Shown here: one piece after another, positions 29,759 to 38,153 of the stretch
Layout: the number at the start of each line of letters is the position of its first letter
How positions within the stretch are numbered: position 1 is the stretch's first letter
Assembly: GCF_900142365.1 (NCBI RefSeq)
Contig: NZ_FRAP01000014.1
Location: 124,001 to 188,000 of the forward strand
DNA length: 64,000 bases
Direction of reading: 5' to 3'
Source: Pseudonocardia thermophila
GTDB taxonomy: Bacteria > Actinomycetota > Actinomycetes > Mycobacteriales > Pseudonocardiaceae
Made by a program: the position numbers and the translations under genes
Notes under the pieces: model-generated
What the model was told of the DNA's origin: nothing
What the model saw: the letters and a program-made list of their open reading frames with translations, nothing else
Databases searched by the model: none

Positions 29759-30438
29759 GGCGTGCCGACGAGGTACCCGTAGCCGCGCACGGTCTTGAGC
29801 AGGTGCCCCGCGCCGACGGCGTCGAGCTTGCGGCGCACGTACCCGACGTAGACCTCGACGACGTTGCGGCTGGCCGCCTGCTCGTCGCCCCACACCATGC
29901 GCAGCAGGTCGTCCTTGGCCACGGCGGTGTCGGGCCGGCTGGCCAGCGCGTGCAGCAGCGCGAACTCGCGCGGCGACAGCTCGATGCTCTCCCCCTTCCA
30001 GCTGACCGACCGGGAGACCGGGTCGACGACGAGCGGACCGAGCCGAACCCGCTGCCCGGTGCGGCCGAGCGCCTGGTCACGGCGGCGCAGCAGCGCCTTG
30101 AGCTGCGCGACGAGCACGACGAACGCGAACGGCTTGACGAGGTAGCCGTCGGCGCCGAGGTCGAGCCCGTCGGCCTGGTCGAACTCGCCGTCCTTCGCCG
30201 ACACCAGCAGCACAGGGGTGTCGACACCCGCGGCGCGCATCTCCTCCACCACCCGGTAGCCGGACAGCCCGGGCAGGATGATGTCGAGCACGATCGCGTC
30301 GAACCCACCGGTGAGTGCGGCCTGCAGCGCGGAGCGGCCGTCGCCCAGCGCGACGACCTCCATGCCCTCGGCAGTGAGCCCGCGGGCGACCGCCGTGCGG
30401 ATCCCGGGCTCGTCGTCCACCACGAGTACGCGTGCCAT
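29755..30438 (-). CDS. OmpR-family response regulator
   Basis: A 227-aa regulator: receiver domain with acidic pair DDE at residues 8-10, phospho-acceptor Asp52 (IVLDIILPGLSGYR), Thr/Ser switch LVSAKDG and Lys in YLVKPFAF. The C-terminal winged helix is of Trans_reg_C type (SWKGESIELSPREFALLHALASRPDTAVAKDDLL ... VVEVYVGYVRRKLD ... TVRGYGYLVG). Start ATG 30438. It is divergent from the LolA-like/ABC cluster at 30565 across 126 bases, a likely target. Confidence 0.94.
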   Translation of the reverse strand: MARVLVVDDEPGIRTAVARGLTAEGMEVVALGDGRSALQAALTGGFDAIVLDIILPGLSGYRVVEEMRAAGVDTPVLLVSAKDGEFDQADGLDLGADGYLVKPFAFVVLVAQLKALLRRRDQALGRTGQRVRLGPLVVDPVSRSVSWKGESIELSPREFALLHALASRPDTAVAKDDLLRMVWGDEQAASRNVVEVYVGYVRRKLDAVGAGHLLKTVRGYGYLVGTP

Positions 30439-30564
30439 GACGACATCGGACGCTACCGCGCATCCGGCCCGGTGCACCTCAGAACACTCTCAGCGACGAT
30501 GGGTCACGCTTCACCCATGGCTCGTCCCATCCGTCCCGAAAGCCCGACGCTCCCACGGAGGCCC

Positions 30565-31572
30565 ATGCGCAGGTTCGGACGCCCTGTCGCGGCGGCCGTC
30601 GCCGTCGCGGGGCTCGTCGGGCTCGGTCTGCTCGCCGTCCCGGCCGGCGCCGGGGCCCAGCCCGAGCTGCCGCCGGTGACGCCGGAGGAGCTGGTGCGAT
30701 CGGTGCTGGAGGCGAAGCCGGGACCGTTCGCGGGCACCGTGGAGGCCGAGAACGCGCTGGGGCTGCCCGCGCTGCCGGGCCTGCCCGCGGCCGCGGCCGA
30801 CGGCACCTCGACGGCGCGCGTGTGGGCGGGCGACGAGCGGCAGGGCCGCGTGCAGCTGCCGACGTCCGACAGCGAGCGCACGTTCGTCACCGACGGCGCC
30901 ACGTTCTGGACGTGGGACTCCGACACCCGCGAGGTCACCACGGGCAGCCGGGCCGCGCAGCCGGGCCGCGGGCCCGCGGTCGACCCGGCCACCGCGGCCG
31001 GGGAACTGATCGACCGGCTGGGCGGATCGAGCACGCTCGCGGTCGACGGCACCGCCGAGGTCGCCGGCCGGCCCGCCTACGAGCTGGTGCTCGCGCCGCA
31101 GCCGACCGAGCGGACGCTGCTGCGCGAGATCCGCATCGCCGTCGACGCGGAGAAGCGGATGCCGCTGCGGCTGGTCGTGCTGGCCAACGGCTCGCCCGAC
31201 CCGGCGCTGCGGATCGGCTTCACCGACGTCGCGTTCGGGCCGCAGGATCCGGCCCTGTTCACGTTCACCCCGCCGCCCGGCTCCACCGTGCGCACCGCAC
31301 CGGCCGAGCGGCCGGGCAACCGCCGCGGCGCGCCGAACGCGCAGGTCCGCACCGTCGGCGACGGCTGGGACGCCGTGCACGTCGCCGAGCGCGGCGCGCA
31401 GGCGCCCGGGAACATCCCGGACCTGGATCGGATCGGCACCCGCGTGTCGGGGCCGTGGGGTTCCGGTCGGCTGATCACCTCCGTGGTCGGCTCGGTGCTG
31501 GTCACCGACGACGGGCGCATCGCGGCCGGTGCGGTGCCCGAGCAGGTGCTGACGGAGGCGCTCACCCGATGA
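30565..31572 (+). CDS. Secreted LolA-like protein
   Basis: A 335-aa exported protein: Sec signal RRFGRPVAAAVAVAGLVGLGLLAVPAGAGA, then a LolA/LppX-like beta-sheet fold with repeated strands (GPFAGTVEAENALGL, GRVQLPTSDSERTFVTDGATFWTWDSDTREVTTG, RPAYELVLAPQPTERTLLREIRIAVDAEKRMPLRLVV, ALFTFTPPPGSTV). In bacteria without an outer-membrane Lol pathway such folds bind lipids or act like RseB sensors. ATG 30565 follows CACGGAGG by a few bases; ATG 30517 would add 16 residues. It is followed by an ABC exporter and is divergent from a two-component system. Confidence 0.75.
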   Translation: MRRFGRPVAAAVAVAGLVGLGLLAVPAGAGAQPELPPVTPEELVRSVLEAKPGPFAGTVEAENALGLPALPGLPAAAADGTSTARVWAGDERQGRVQLPTSDSERTFVTDGATFWTWDSDTREVTTGSRAAQPGRGPAVDPATAAGELIDRLGGSSTLAVDGTAEVAGRPAYELVLAPQPTERTLLREIRIAVDAEKRMPLRLVVLANGSPDPALRIGFTDVAFGPQDPALFTFTPPPGSTVRTAPAERPGNRRGAPNAQVRTVGDGWDAVHVAERGAQAPGNIPDLDRIGTRVSGPWGSGRLITSVVGSVLVTDDGRIAAGAVPEQVLTEALTR

Positions 31573-31609
31573 GCCGACGCCACCCCTGCACTGCGGAGGC
31601 CGGGCCGCG

Positions 31610-32584
31610 GTGACCGCGCACTCGGTGATCGGGCCGGCCGAGACCGGCACCGGACCGGTCGCCACCCCCGCGGCCCGCGTGTCGGGGCTGCGCAAGGTCT
31701 TCGGCTCCACCGTGGCGATCGACGGGATCGACCTGGAGGTGCCGGCGGGGTCGGTGCTCGGCATGCTCGGCCCCAACGGGTCCGGCAAGACCACGCTGAT
31801 CCGGATGCTGCTCGGGCTGACCCGCCCCACCGCGGGCACCGTCGAGCTGCTCGGCCACCCGGTGCCCGCTGCGGCCGACCTGGCACTGCCGCACGTCGGG
31901 GCGCTCGTGGAGGGGCCGGGGTTCCACCCGTTCCTGACCGGCCGGGAGAACCTGCGCCGCCTCGCCGCCGCGGAGCCGCTGCTGGCGACGGCGGACATCA
32001 GGCCCGCGGTCGCCGCCGCACTGGAGCGGGTCGGGCTCACGGCGGCGGCCGATCGCCGCTACCGCGGCTACTCGTTGGGCATGAAGCAGCGGCTCGGGCT
32101 GGCTGCGGCCCTGCTGGTGCCGCGCCGCTTGGTCGTGCTCGACGAGCCGACGAACGGCCTCGACCCGGCGGGCACCCGCGACGTGCGGCGCATCATCGCC
32201 GAGCTGCACGCGGCCGGCACCACCGTGATCGTGTCGTCGCACCTGCTGGCCGAAGTGGAAGCGACTTGCACCCACGTCGCGGTGCTGCAGTCCGGCGGAC
32301 TGGTCGCCACCGGCGAGCTGGCGTCGCTGCTCGCCGCGGGCACCGGCGGGCTGATCGTCGTCACCCCGGAGGCGGACGCGGCTGTGCGCGCCCTGCGCGC
32401 CGCGGGCGCCACCGCCTACCGCACGCGGGACGGCGAGCCCGCCGTGGTCGTCTCCGACGACGGGCCGCCGGCGCCGGAGATCATCGCGCTGCTGGTGCGC
32501 ACAGGGATCCCGGTGCACGAGGCTCGCAGGCGGCGCACCAACCTGGAGGAGCTGTTCGCGCAGCTGACGGAGGACGGATCATGA
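31610..32584 (+). CDS. ABC-2 type exporter ATP-binding subunit
   Basis: A 324-aa ATPase of the CcmA/NatA type: Walker A GPNGSGKT near residue 60, an ABC signature degenerated to YSLGMKQRLGLAAALL, Walker B VVLDEPTNGLDPAG, H-loop VIVSSHLL. The C-terminal region (LIVVTPEADAAVRALRAAG ... RRRRTNLEELFAQLTED) is the usual DUF4162-like tail. GTG 31610. It overlaps the permease start as ATGA. Likely drives export of a lipid, peptide or drug through the next gene's product. Confidence 0.92.
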   Translation: MTAHSVIGPAETGTGPVATPAARVSGLRKVFGSTVAIDGIDLEVPAGSVLGMLGPNGSGKTTLIRMLLGLTRPTAGTVELLGHPVPAAADLALPHVGALVEGPGFHPFLTGRENLRRLAAAEPLLATADIRPAVAAALERVGLTAAADRRYRGYSLGMKQRLGLAAALLVPRRLVVLDEPTNGLDPAGTRDVRRIIAELHAAGTTVIVSSHLLAEVEATCTHVAVLQSGGLVATGELASLLAAGTGGLIVVTPEADAAVRALRAAGATAYRTRDGEPAVVVSDDGPPAPEIIALLVRTGIPVHEARRRRTNLEELFAQLTEDGS

Positions 32585-33438
32585 CCGCTGCGACCGCGAC
32601 CGGTCCCGCAGCGACCGTCCGTGGGGCCCCGCTGGGCAGGCTGCTCGGCGCCGAGCTGCGGTGGGTGCTGCGCCGGCCGCGCACGATCGCGTTCCTCGTG
32701 CTGTTCGCGCTGGTGCCGGTGGTCATCGGGGCCGGGGTCGCGATCGCCGACCGCGCCGGGGGGCCGGGCCGCGGCCTGATCGGCGCAGTCGCGGGCAACG
32801 GGCTCGTGCTCCCGGTGGCCGCGCTCACCGTGTCGCTGGCGCTGCTGCTGCCGCTGGCTGTGGCGATGGCAGCGGCCGACGCGCTGGCGGGCGAGAGCGC
32901 CGCCGGCACGCTGCGCGGGTTGCTCGTGGCCCCGGTCGGCCGGTTGCGGCTGGTCGTGATGAAGGCGTTCGGCGTGCTGGTGGTGGCCGCGGCGGCCACG
33001 CTGGTGATCGCGGTGCTCGGCGTGCTGTGCGGGCTGGTGGTCGTCGGCTGGGCGGAGGGCCAGATGGTCACGCTCTCCGGCACGACCCTCGGGTTCGGCG
33101 AGGCGATGGGCAGGGTCGCGCTCGCCGCGGCGTGGACGACCGGCCAGCTCCTGGCCGTCGGCGCGGTGGCGCTGGCCGTCTCGTCGCTGACCGAGCACCC
33201 GCTGGTGGTGCTCGCCGCGGTGCTCGGCGGGGTGATCGTGTCCGGTGTGCTGGCTGCGATCCCGGCGCTGTCGTGGCTGCAGCCCTACCTGCTGACGACC
33301 GGCTGGTCCGCGGGCGCGGACGTGCTACGCGACCCGCTCCCGCTCGACGGGCTGGGCGAGTCGACGCTGCGTGCGCTCTGCTACCTCGTGGTCGGAGCCG
33401 GCGTCACCGTCGCCCGGATGCTCCGCCGCGACGCCTGA
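32581..33438 (+). CDS. ABC-2 type exporter permease
   Basis: A 285-aa membrane protein with six hydrophobic segments: an N-terminal cytoplasmic arm (LLGAELRWVLRRPRTIAFL), FALVPVVIGAGVAIA, VLPVAALTVSLALLLPLAVAMAAAD, VVAAAATLVIAVLGVLCGLVVVG, TGQLLAVGAVALAVSSL, and the final PYLLTTGWSAGADVLRDP with a last helix. The start overlaps the ATPase stop (ATGA). With the upstream LolA-like protein it forms a three-gene unit. Confidence 0.9.
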   Translation: MTAATATGPAATVRGAPLGRLLGAELRWVLRRPRTIAFLVLFALVPVVIGAGVAIADRAGGPGRGLIGAVAGNGLVLPVAALTVSLALLLPLAVAMAAADALAGESAAGTLRGLLVAPVGRLRLVVMKAFGVLVVAAAATLVIAVLGVLCGLVVVGWAEGQMVTLSGTTLGFGEAMGRVALAAAWTTGQLLAVGAVALAVSSLTEHPLVVLAAVLGGVIVSGVLAAIPALSWLQPYLLTTGWSAGADVLRDPLPLDGLGESTLRALCYLVVGAGVTVARMLRRDA

Positions 33439-33450
33439 ACCGCGGTGCGG

Positions 33451-33456
33451 CAGGAT
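33451..33456 (+). promoter_or_regulatory. -10 box for a leaderless pterin dehydratase gene
   Basis: CAGGAT lies exactly 6 bases before the ATG at 33463, with no Shine-Dalgarno between. It fits the leaderless arrangement repeated elsewhere in this window. Confidence 0.4.
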
Positions 33457-33462
33457 GCCGGC

Positions 33463-33759
33463 ATGCCGAAGCTGCTGGACGACGCCTCGATCTCGGCCGC
33501 TCTGCAGACGCTGCCGGCGTGGGAGCGCGCCGGCGGCTCGCTGGTGCGCACAGCGCAGCTGCCCAGCTTCCCCGCCGCGATCGCGGTCGTGGACCGGGTC
33601 GCGGAGATCGCGGAGGAGGCCGACCACCATCCGGACATCGACATCCGCTGGCGCACGCTGACGTTCCGCTGCTCCACCCACAGCGCGGGCGGCATCACCG
33701 AGCTGGACGTCGAGCTGGCGCGCAAGATCGACGAGCAGGTCGCGGCCGCTCAGGGCTGA
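33463..33759 (+). CDS. Pterin-4a-carbinolamine dehydratase-like protein
   Basis: A 98-aa PCD/DCoH-family protein with the signature EEADHHPDIDIRWRTLTFRCSTHSAGGITELDVELARKID. The paired histidines and trailing His match the dehydratase active site (HH...H). The enzyme recycles tetrahydrobiopterin-type cofactors after aromatic hydroxylation. Actinobacterial homologues often lack an adjacent hydroxylase and none is seen here. It may serve molybdopterin or folate chemistry instead (inference). ATG at 33463 has a leaderless-type promoter. Confidence 0.88.
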   Translation: MPKLLDDASISAALQTLPAWERAGGSLVRTAQLPSFPAAIAVVDRVAEIAEEADHHPDIDIRWRTLTFRCSTHSAGGITELDVELARKIDEQVAAAQG

Positions 33760-33776
33760 CCTGCGACGATGCTGCG

Positions 33777-34214
33777 GTGCCCCACGAGGACGTCCTGCCC
33801 GCGCTGGAGGAGGAGCTCGCGGCGTTCTGGCGCCGGTCCCGGGCAGCAGGCCGGGAAGCCGCCCGCGAGCTGCACCCCGAGCTCGATCCGGCGGTGTTCC
33901 CGCTGATCTCGGTGCTGGGCAGGCGCGGCCCGCTGCGGATGTCGGAGCTGGGTGCGCGGCTGATCCTGGACAAGTCGACGGTCAGCCGGCAGGTCGACAC
34001 GGCGGAGCGGCTCGGCCTGGTGCGCCGCTCCGTGGACCCGTCGGACGCGCGCGCCCGGCTGGTCGAGCTCACCGAGACGGGCCGGGAGCGCCTCGACGCG
34101 GTCCAGGCGCGGCGCCGGGCGGCGTGGAACCGGGCGCTGTCGCAGTGGTCACGCGAGGACGTGGTCACGCTCACCCGGCTGCTCGCCAAGCTGGGTGAGT
34201 CCGGGATCGCATGA
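33777..34214 (+). CDS. MarR-family regulator
   Basis: A 145-aa winged-helix regulator: dimer helices at each end, FPLISVLGRRGPLRMSELGARLILDKSTVSRQVDTAERLGLVRRSVDPSDARARLVELTETGRERL in the middle, including recognition helix KSTVSRQVDTAERLG and wing DPSDARARLVELT. It lies directly upstream of an MFS drug transporter gene, with a 17-base palindrome in the 74-base gap, the classic arrangement for MarR repression of an efflux pump. GTG start at 33777, 17 bases after the dehydratase gene. Confidence 0.88.
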   Translation: MPHEDVLPALEEELAAFWRRSRAAGREAARELHPELDPAVFPLISVLGRRGPLRMSELGARLILDKSTVSRQVDTAERLGLVRRSVDPSDARARLVELTETGRERLDAVQARRRAAWNRALSQWSREDVVTLTRLLAKLGESGIA

Positions 34215-34252
34215 CCCCCACGCACTCGTGGGAATGACCGACGCCCCCGTAT

Positions 34253-34269
34253 GGTTGCAGGTATCAACC
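34253..34269. promoter_or_regulatory. Candidate MarR operator
   Basis: GGTTG (34253-34257) and CAACC (34265-34269) form an inverted repeat across 7 bases, 19 bases upstream of the MFS gene GTG. A TATGGT hexamer overlapping its left edge could be the -10 element, so binding would block transcription. Size and position match MarR sites; binding is not shown. Confidence 0.45.
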
Positions 34270-34288
34270 AATCGCTCGTGGGGGTTCC

Positions 34289-35908
34289 GTGACGGCAGCT
34301 GCACCATCGATCGACAGCGGGCGCATGACGCGCCGACAGACCCTGGAGGCCCTCTCCGGGATGTTGCTGGCGATGTTCACCGCGTTCCTCTCCTCGACGA
34401 TCGTGGCGAACGCGCTGCCCACCATCGTCGTCACGCTGCACGGCACGCAGCACCAGTACACGTGGGTCGTCACCGCCACCCTGCTGGCGTCGACCGCGAC
34501 CACCCCGATCTGGGGCAAGTTCGCCGACCTGTTCGACAAGAAGCTGCTCGTCCAGCTGTCGATCACGATCTTCACCGTCGGCTCGGTGCTGGCCGGGTTC
34601 GCGCAGTCGATGGAGACGCTGATCGTCTGGCGCACCCTGCAGGGACTCGGCCTCGGCGGGCTGCAGGCGCTGATCGTCATCGTGATGGCGGCGATCATCA
34701 GCCCGCGCGAGCGCGGCCGCTACACCGGTCTGATCGCCACCGTCATGTCGGTGGCGCCGGTGGCGGGCCCGCTGCTCGGCGGGGTGATCGTCGACGCACC
34801 GGGCCTGGGCTGGCGCTGGTGCTTCTGGGTCGGCGTGCCGCTGGCCGTCATCGCGCTCGTGGTGCTGCAGCGCACCCTCAAGCTGCCGGTGATCAAGCGC
34901 CAGGTCTCCATCGACTACCTCGGCGCGGCCCTGATCGCCGGCGGCGTCAGCGACCTGCTGATCTGGATCACCCTGGCCGGTTCCGACTTCGCCTGGGACT
35001 CCCCCACGTCGTTCCTGCTCGCCGGGCTGGGCATCGCCCTGCTGGCCGCCGCGCTGGTCGTCGAGGCCAAGGCCAAGGAGCCGATCATCCCCCTGCGGTT
35101 GTTCCGCGACCGCACCACCACGCTGGCCACCATCGGCAGCATCGCGGTCGGGGTGGCGATGTTCGGCGGCGCGGTCTTCCTCGGCCAGTACTTCCAGATC
35201 GCCCGCGGCTACTCCCCGACCGTCTCCGGCCTGCTGACCCTGCCGATGATCGTCGGCTCGACGCTGTCCTCGACGCTCTCCGGCATCCTCATCACCCGGT
35301 TCGGTCGCTGGAAGCGCTACATCGTCGGCGGCGGTGTGCTGACGCTGGTCGGGTTCGGGCTGCTCGCCACCATCGACCACACGACGGACATGGTGCTGCT
35401 CGGGGCGTACCTGTTCCTGCTCGGCTCCGGCATGGGCATGACCATGCAGAACCTCGTGCTCGCCGTGCAGAACTCCGTCGCTGCCCGTGACCTGGGCGCG
35501 GCCAGCTCGACGGTGTCGTTCTTCCGCTCGCTGGGCGGCACCGCCGGCGTGTCGGTGCTGGGCGCCGTCCTCGCCAACCACGTCACCGCACTGATCGCGC
35601 AGCGGCTGCCGGCGGGATCCGGCTCGGCGGGCCTGGGCGACCTCGCCGACCTGCCTCCGGCGATCGCCACGATCGTGCGCGAGTCCTACGGCGACGCCAC
35701 CGCGCTGATCTTCCTGGTCTCCGCGGGGCTCGCGCTCGTGTCGCTGATCGCGATCCTGGCCATCCGGGAGGTGCCGCTGCGCACCGAGACCGGCATCGAG
35801 CGGGAGCGCGCCGAGGCCGCCGCGGAGGCCGCGCGCACGGCCGCCCAGCAGGCGACGCACCAGACGCCCGCCGCGCGCTCCGCGTCGCCCGAGCCGGGAT
35901 CGAGCTGA
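34289..35908 (+). CDS. DHA2-family MFS drug transporter
   Basis: A 539-aa proton-driven efflux pump of the 14-helix DHA2 (EmrB/QacA) type. Motifs: WVVTATLLASTATTPIWGKFADLFDKKLL (motif A in loop 2-3), LQGLGLGGLQALIVIVMAAIISPRERGRYTG, and motif C region VAPVAGPLLGGVIVDAPGLGWRWCFWVGVPLAV. The last 40 residues are a hydrophilic Ala/Glu-rich tail. GTG 34289 begins TAAAPSIDSGRMTRRQ. A MarR regulator lies upstream with an operator-like palindrome between. Confidence 0.93.
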   Translation: MTAAAPSIDSGRMTRRQTLEALSGMLLAMFTAFLSSTIVANALPTIVVTLHGTQHQYTWVVTATLLASTATTPIWGKFADLFDKKLLVQLSITIFTVGSVLAGFAQSMETLIVWRTLQGLGLGGLQALIVIVMAAIISPRERGRYTGLIATVMSVAPVAGPLLGGVIVDAPGLGWRWCFWVGVPLAVIALVVLQRTLKLPVIKRQVSIDYLGAALIAGGVSDLLIWITLAGSDFAWDSPTSFLLAGLGIALLAAALVVEAKAKEPIIPLRLFRDRTTTLATIGSIAVGVAMFGGAVFLGQYFQIARGYSPTVSGLLTLPMIVGSTLSSTLSGILITRFGRWKRYIVGGGVLTLVGFGLLATIDHTTDMVLLGAYLFLLGSGMGMTMQNLVLAVQNSVAARDLGAASSTVSFFRSLGGTAGVSVLGAVLANHVTALIAQRLPAGSGSAGLGDLADLPPAIATIVRESYGDATALIFLVSAGLALVSLIAILAIREVPLRTETGIERERAEAAAEAARTAAQQATHQTPAARSASPEPGSS

Positions 35909-35912
35909 CCGG

Positions 35913-36701
35913 TCAGATCCGCCGGTTCGCCAGGACGGGCACGGTCTTGCGGGCGGCTGCGACGGCTTCCGGGTCGAGATCGGCCAGCAGCAGCGCGGGC
36001 TCCCGGTCCAGCTGGGCGACCACCTGCCCGAGCGGTCCGGCCACCAGGCTCGCCCCGATCCCGGCGGGCGCCGAGCCCGGGTCGCGGCCGACCGTGCGCG
36101 GATCGGCCTGGTCGCACGCCACGACGTAGGCGGTGGAGTCCAGCGCCCTGGCCCGCACGAGCAGGTCCCACTGCTCGCGCTTGCCCGGCCCGTCGCCCCA
36201 CGAGGCGGGCAGCACGATCACCTGCGCCCCGTCGGCGGCCAGCAGTTGGAACAGCGCGGGGAACCGCACGTCGTAGCAGGTGGCGAGGCCGACCTGCAGC
36301 CCGTCGACGGTGATCGAGACCGGTTTGGCCCCGGGCGCGACCGTGCGCGACTCGGTGAAGCCGAACGCGTCGTAGAGGTGGATCTTGTCGTAGGTCGCGT
36401 CGACGCCGGGCCCGGTGGCCAGCAGCGTGTTGTGCACCCGGCCCTCGTCAGCCGGGGTGAACATGCCGACGACCGCGGTGATCCCGGCGTCGGCGGCCGC
36501 GGCGCGCACCGCGTTCGCCCACGGGCCGTCGGCCGGCTCCGCGACCGGGCCGAGCGGATGACCGAACGCGCACATCGTCGCCTCCGGGAACACGACGAGC
36601 GCCGCGCCGGCCTCGGCCGCTTCGCGGATCCCGTCACGGACCAGGGACAGGTTGTGCACCGGATCGGCGGTCGAGGCGATCTGGGCGACGGCGACGCGCA
36701 T
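35913..36701 (-). CDS. Nitrilase-superfamily carbon-nitrogen hydrolase
   Basis: A 262-aa amidase fold with the complete Glu-Lys-Cys triad: Glu in VVFPEATMCAFG, Lys in YDKIHLYDAFG and Cys in GLATCYDVRFPALFQLLA. It resembles Nit/omega-amidase-type enzymes (deaminated glutathione or 2-oxoglutaramate amidase). Exact substrate is unknown. It converges on the MFS gene with a 4-base gap. Its start region is upstream of, and divergent from, the aromatic leader peptide. Confidence 0.9.
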   Translation of the reverse strand: MRVAVAQIASTADPVHNLSLVRDGIREAAEAGAALVVFPEATMCAFGHPLGPVAEPADGPWANAVRAAAADAGITAVVGMFTPADEGRVHNTLLATGPGVDATYDKIHLYDAFGFTESRTVAPGAKPVSITVDGLQVGLATCYDVRFPALFQLLAADGAQVIVLPASWGDGPGKREQWDLLVRARALDSTAYVVACDQADPRTVGRDPGSAPAGIGASLVAGPLGQVVAQLDREPALLLADLDPEAVAAARKTVPVLANRRI

Positions 36702-36778
36702 GCGCCGAGCCTATGCCGAAGCAGTGGCGACCGGCGTGATCCGGGCCTCCACCCGCTCGACGACGACGAACGGTGCGG

Positions 36779-36784
36779 TAACGT
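36779..36784 (+). promoter_or_regulatory. -10 box for the aroG leader transcript
   Basis: TAACGT lies 7 bases before the GTG that opens the leader ORF (36792), and CTCGAC about 17 bases upstream is a passable -35. With no ribosome-binding site in between, the leader peptide is probably translated from a leaderless transcript, giving immediate ribosome loading, as attenuation requires. Confidence 0.5.
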
Positions 36785-36791
36785 GGAACAC

Positions 36792-36860
36792 GTGCAGCGC
36801 TTCTACTACTGGTTTACCCGCCCGGCCCGTGTGGGGTCGGCCGGCGAACCACTGCGCTGA
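36792..36860 (+). CDS. Aromatic-rich leader peptide of DAHP synthase
   Basis: A 22-codon ORF from GTG to TGA. Residues 4-8 read Phe-Tyr-Tyr-Trp-Phe, five consecutive aromatic codons, followed by TRPARVGSAGEPLR. It ends 84 bases before the class I DAHP synthase ATG, with hairpin-forming sequence between. A run of codons for all three end products directly upstream of the pathway's first enzyme is the hallmark of ribosome-stalling attenuation (as in trp, phe and his leaders). The coding potential is seen directly; the control mechanism is inferred. The ORF also contains a CCGGCC/GGCCGG pair (36822-36844), a possible alternative stem. Confidence 0.75.
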   Translation: MQRFYYWFTRPARVGSAGEPLR

Positions 36861-36869
36861 CCACCCTGC

Positions 36870-36897
36870 CCGAGCCGGAAGAGAAGTGCCGGCTCGG
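36870..36897 (+). terminator. Candidate attenuator stem upstream of DAHP synthase
   Basis: CCGAGCCGG (36870-36878) and CCGGCTCGG (36889-36897) are perfect 9-base complements with a 10-base loop, located 9 bases after the leader-peptide stop. GCCGGC at 36840-36845 could instead pair with GCCGGC at 36888-36893, giving a mutually exclusive fold controlled by ribosome position. No T-run follows, so termination, if it occurs, is of the actinobacterial U-poor kind or Rho-linked. Confidence 0.5.
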
Positions 36898-36944
36898 CGT
36901 CTCCCACGGCGGGTCGGTGCGAGAAGCCCGAAGGAAGCCCGCAG

Positions 36945-38018
36945 ATGTCACCCGTGAAGGCGCAGCCCGCCGTCGCAGCGCTGGACTCCCACCGCACCCT
37001 CGCGATCAGCCCGCTGCTGTCCCCGTCCCTGCTGCGCCACGAGCTGCCGGCCGACGAGCTGGTCGCCGACTGCGTCACCCGCTCGCGCGCTGAGGTCGTC
37101 GACGTCCTCGACGGCCGCGACGACCGCCTGCTCGTCGTCGTCGGCCCGTGCTCGATCCACGACCCGGTCGCCGCGCTCGACTACGCGCACCGGCTCGCCG
37201 CGCGGGCCGAGCAGCTCGCCGACCGCTTGCTCGTGGTGATGCGGACCTACTTCGAGAAGCCGCGGTCGACCGTGGGGTGGAAGGGCCTGGTCAACGACCC
37301 CGGCCTGGACGAGTCGTTCGACGTCAACCGCGGTCTGCGCACGGCCCGCGCGCTGCTGCTGGACGTGCTCTCGCTCGGGCTCCCGGTGGGGTGCGAGTTC
37401 CTCGACCCGATCACCCCGCAGTACATCTCCGACCTGGTCACGTGGGGCTCGATCGGCGCTCGCACCGCCGCCAGCCAGGTGCATCGCCAGCTGGTCAGCG
37501 GGCTGTCGATGCCCGTCGGGATCAAGAACGGCACCGACGGCGACGTCCAGGTCGCGGTCGACGCGGTGCGCGCCGCGTCCACCCGGCACGTGTTCATGGG
37601 CATCAACCCGGACGGGCTGGCCGCGCTGATCTCCACCTCCGGCAACCCGGACGCGCACATCATCCTGCGCGGTGGGTCGCGGGGCCCGAACTACGGCGCG
37701 GCCGACGTCTCCGCCGCGCTCGACCGGCTCACCGAGGCGGGGCTGCCGCGGCGGGTCATCGTCGACGCGAGCCACGGCAACAGCGGCAAGGACCACGTGC
37801 GCCAGGCCGAGGTCGTCGCCGACCTGGCCGCCCGGATCGCCGAGGGCGACCGCGACGTCACCGGGATCATGATGGAGAGCTTCCTCGTGCCCGGCCGCCA
37901 GGACCTCGGCCCCGACATGGCCTACGGGCAGAGCGTCACCGACGCCTGCATGGGCTGGGACACCACGTCCGCGCTGCTCGACGAGCTGGCGGCGGCGGTG
38001 GCGCGCCGGCGCGGTTGA
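36945..38018 (+). CDS. aroG: Class I DAHP synthase
   Basis: Condenses phosphoenolpyruvate and erythrose-4-phosphate to DAHP, the first step of the shikimate pathway. The 357-aa enzyme is of the E. coli AroG/F/H type: VVGPCSIHDP, VMRTYFEKPRSTVGWKGLVNDP, GCEFLDPITPQYISDLVTWGSIGARTAASQVHRQLVSGLSMPVGIKNGTDG, IILRGG and IVDASHGNSGKDH (metal Cys, His and others present). Many actinobacteria rely on the unrelated class II enzyme, so this may be a second isozyme. AAGGAAG lies 8 bases before the ATG. Likely regulated by the upstream leader peptide. Confidence 0.94.
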   Translation: MSPVKAQPAVAALDSHRTLAISPLLSPSLLRHELPADELVADCVTRSRAEVVDVLDGRDDRLLVVVGPCSIHDPVAALDYAHRLAARAEQLADRLLVVMRTYFEKPRSTVGWKGLVNDPGLDESFDVNRGLRTARALLLDVLSLGLPVGCEFLDPITPQYISDLVTWGSIGARTAASQVHRQLVSGLSMPVGIKNGTDGDVQVAVDAVRAASTRHVFMGINPDGLAALISTSGNPDAHIILRGGSRGPNYGAADVSAALDRLTEAGLPRRVIVDASHGNSGKDHVRQAEVVADLAARIAEGDRDVTGIMMESFLVPGRQDLGPDMAYGQSVTDACMGWDTTSALLDELAAAVARRRG

Positions 38019-38153
38019 CGGCTCGGCGCGCGGACGGACGTACGGACGGAGGCAGGGACGCCACCCGGGCGTGGCGGCGATCGTGCTGGGCGGCGCGGCG
38101 CGGCGCGGGTTGAATGGCGGCGTCTTCCCAGCCCGGTCGTCCCCGGAGGCGCC

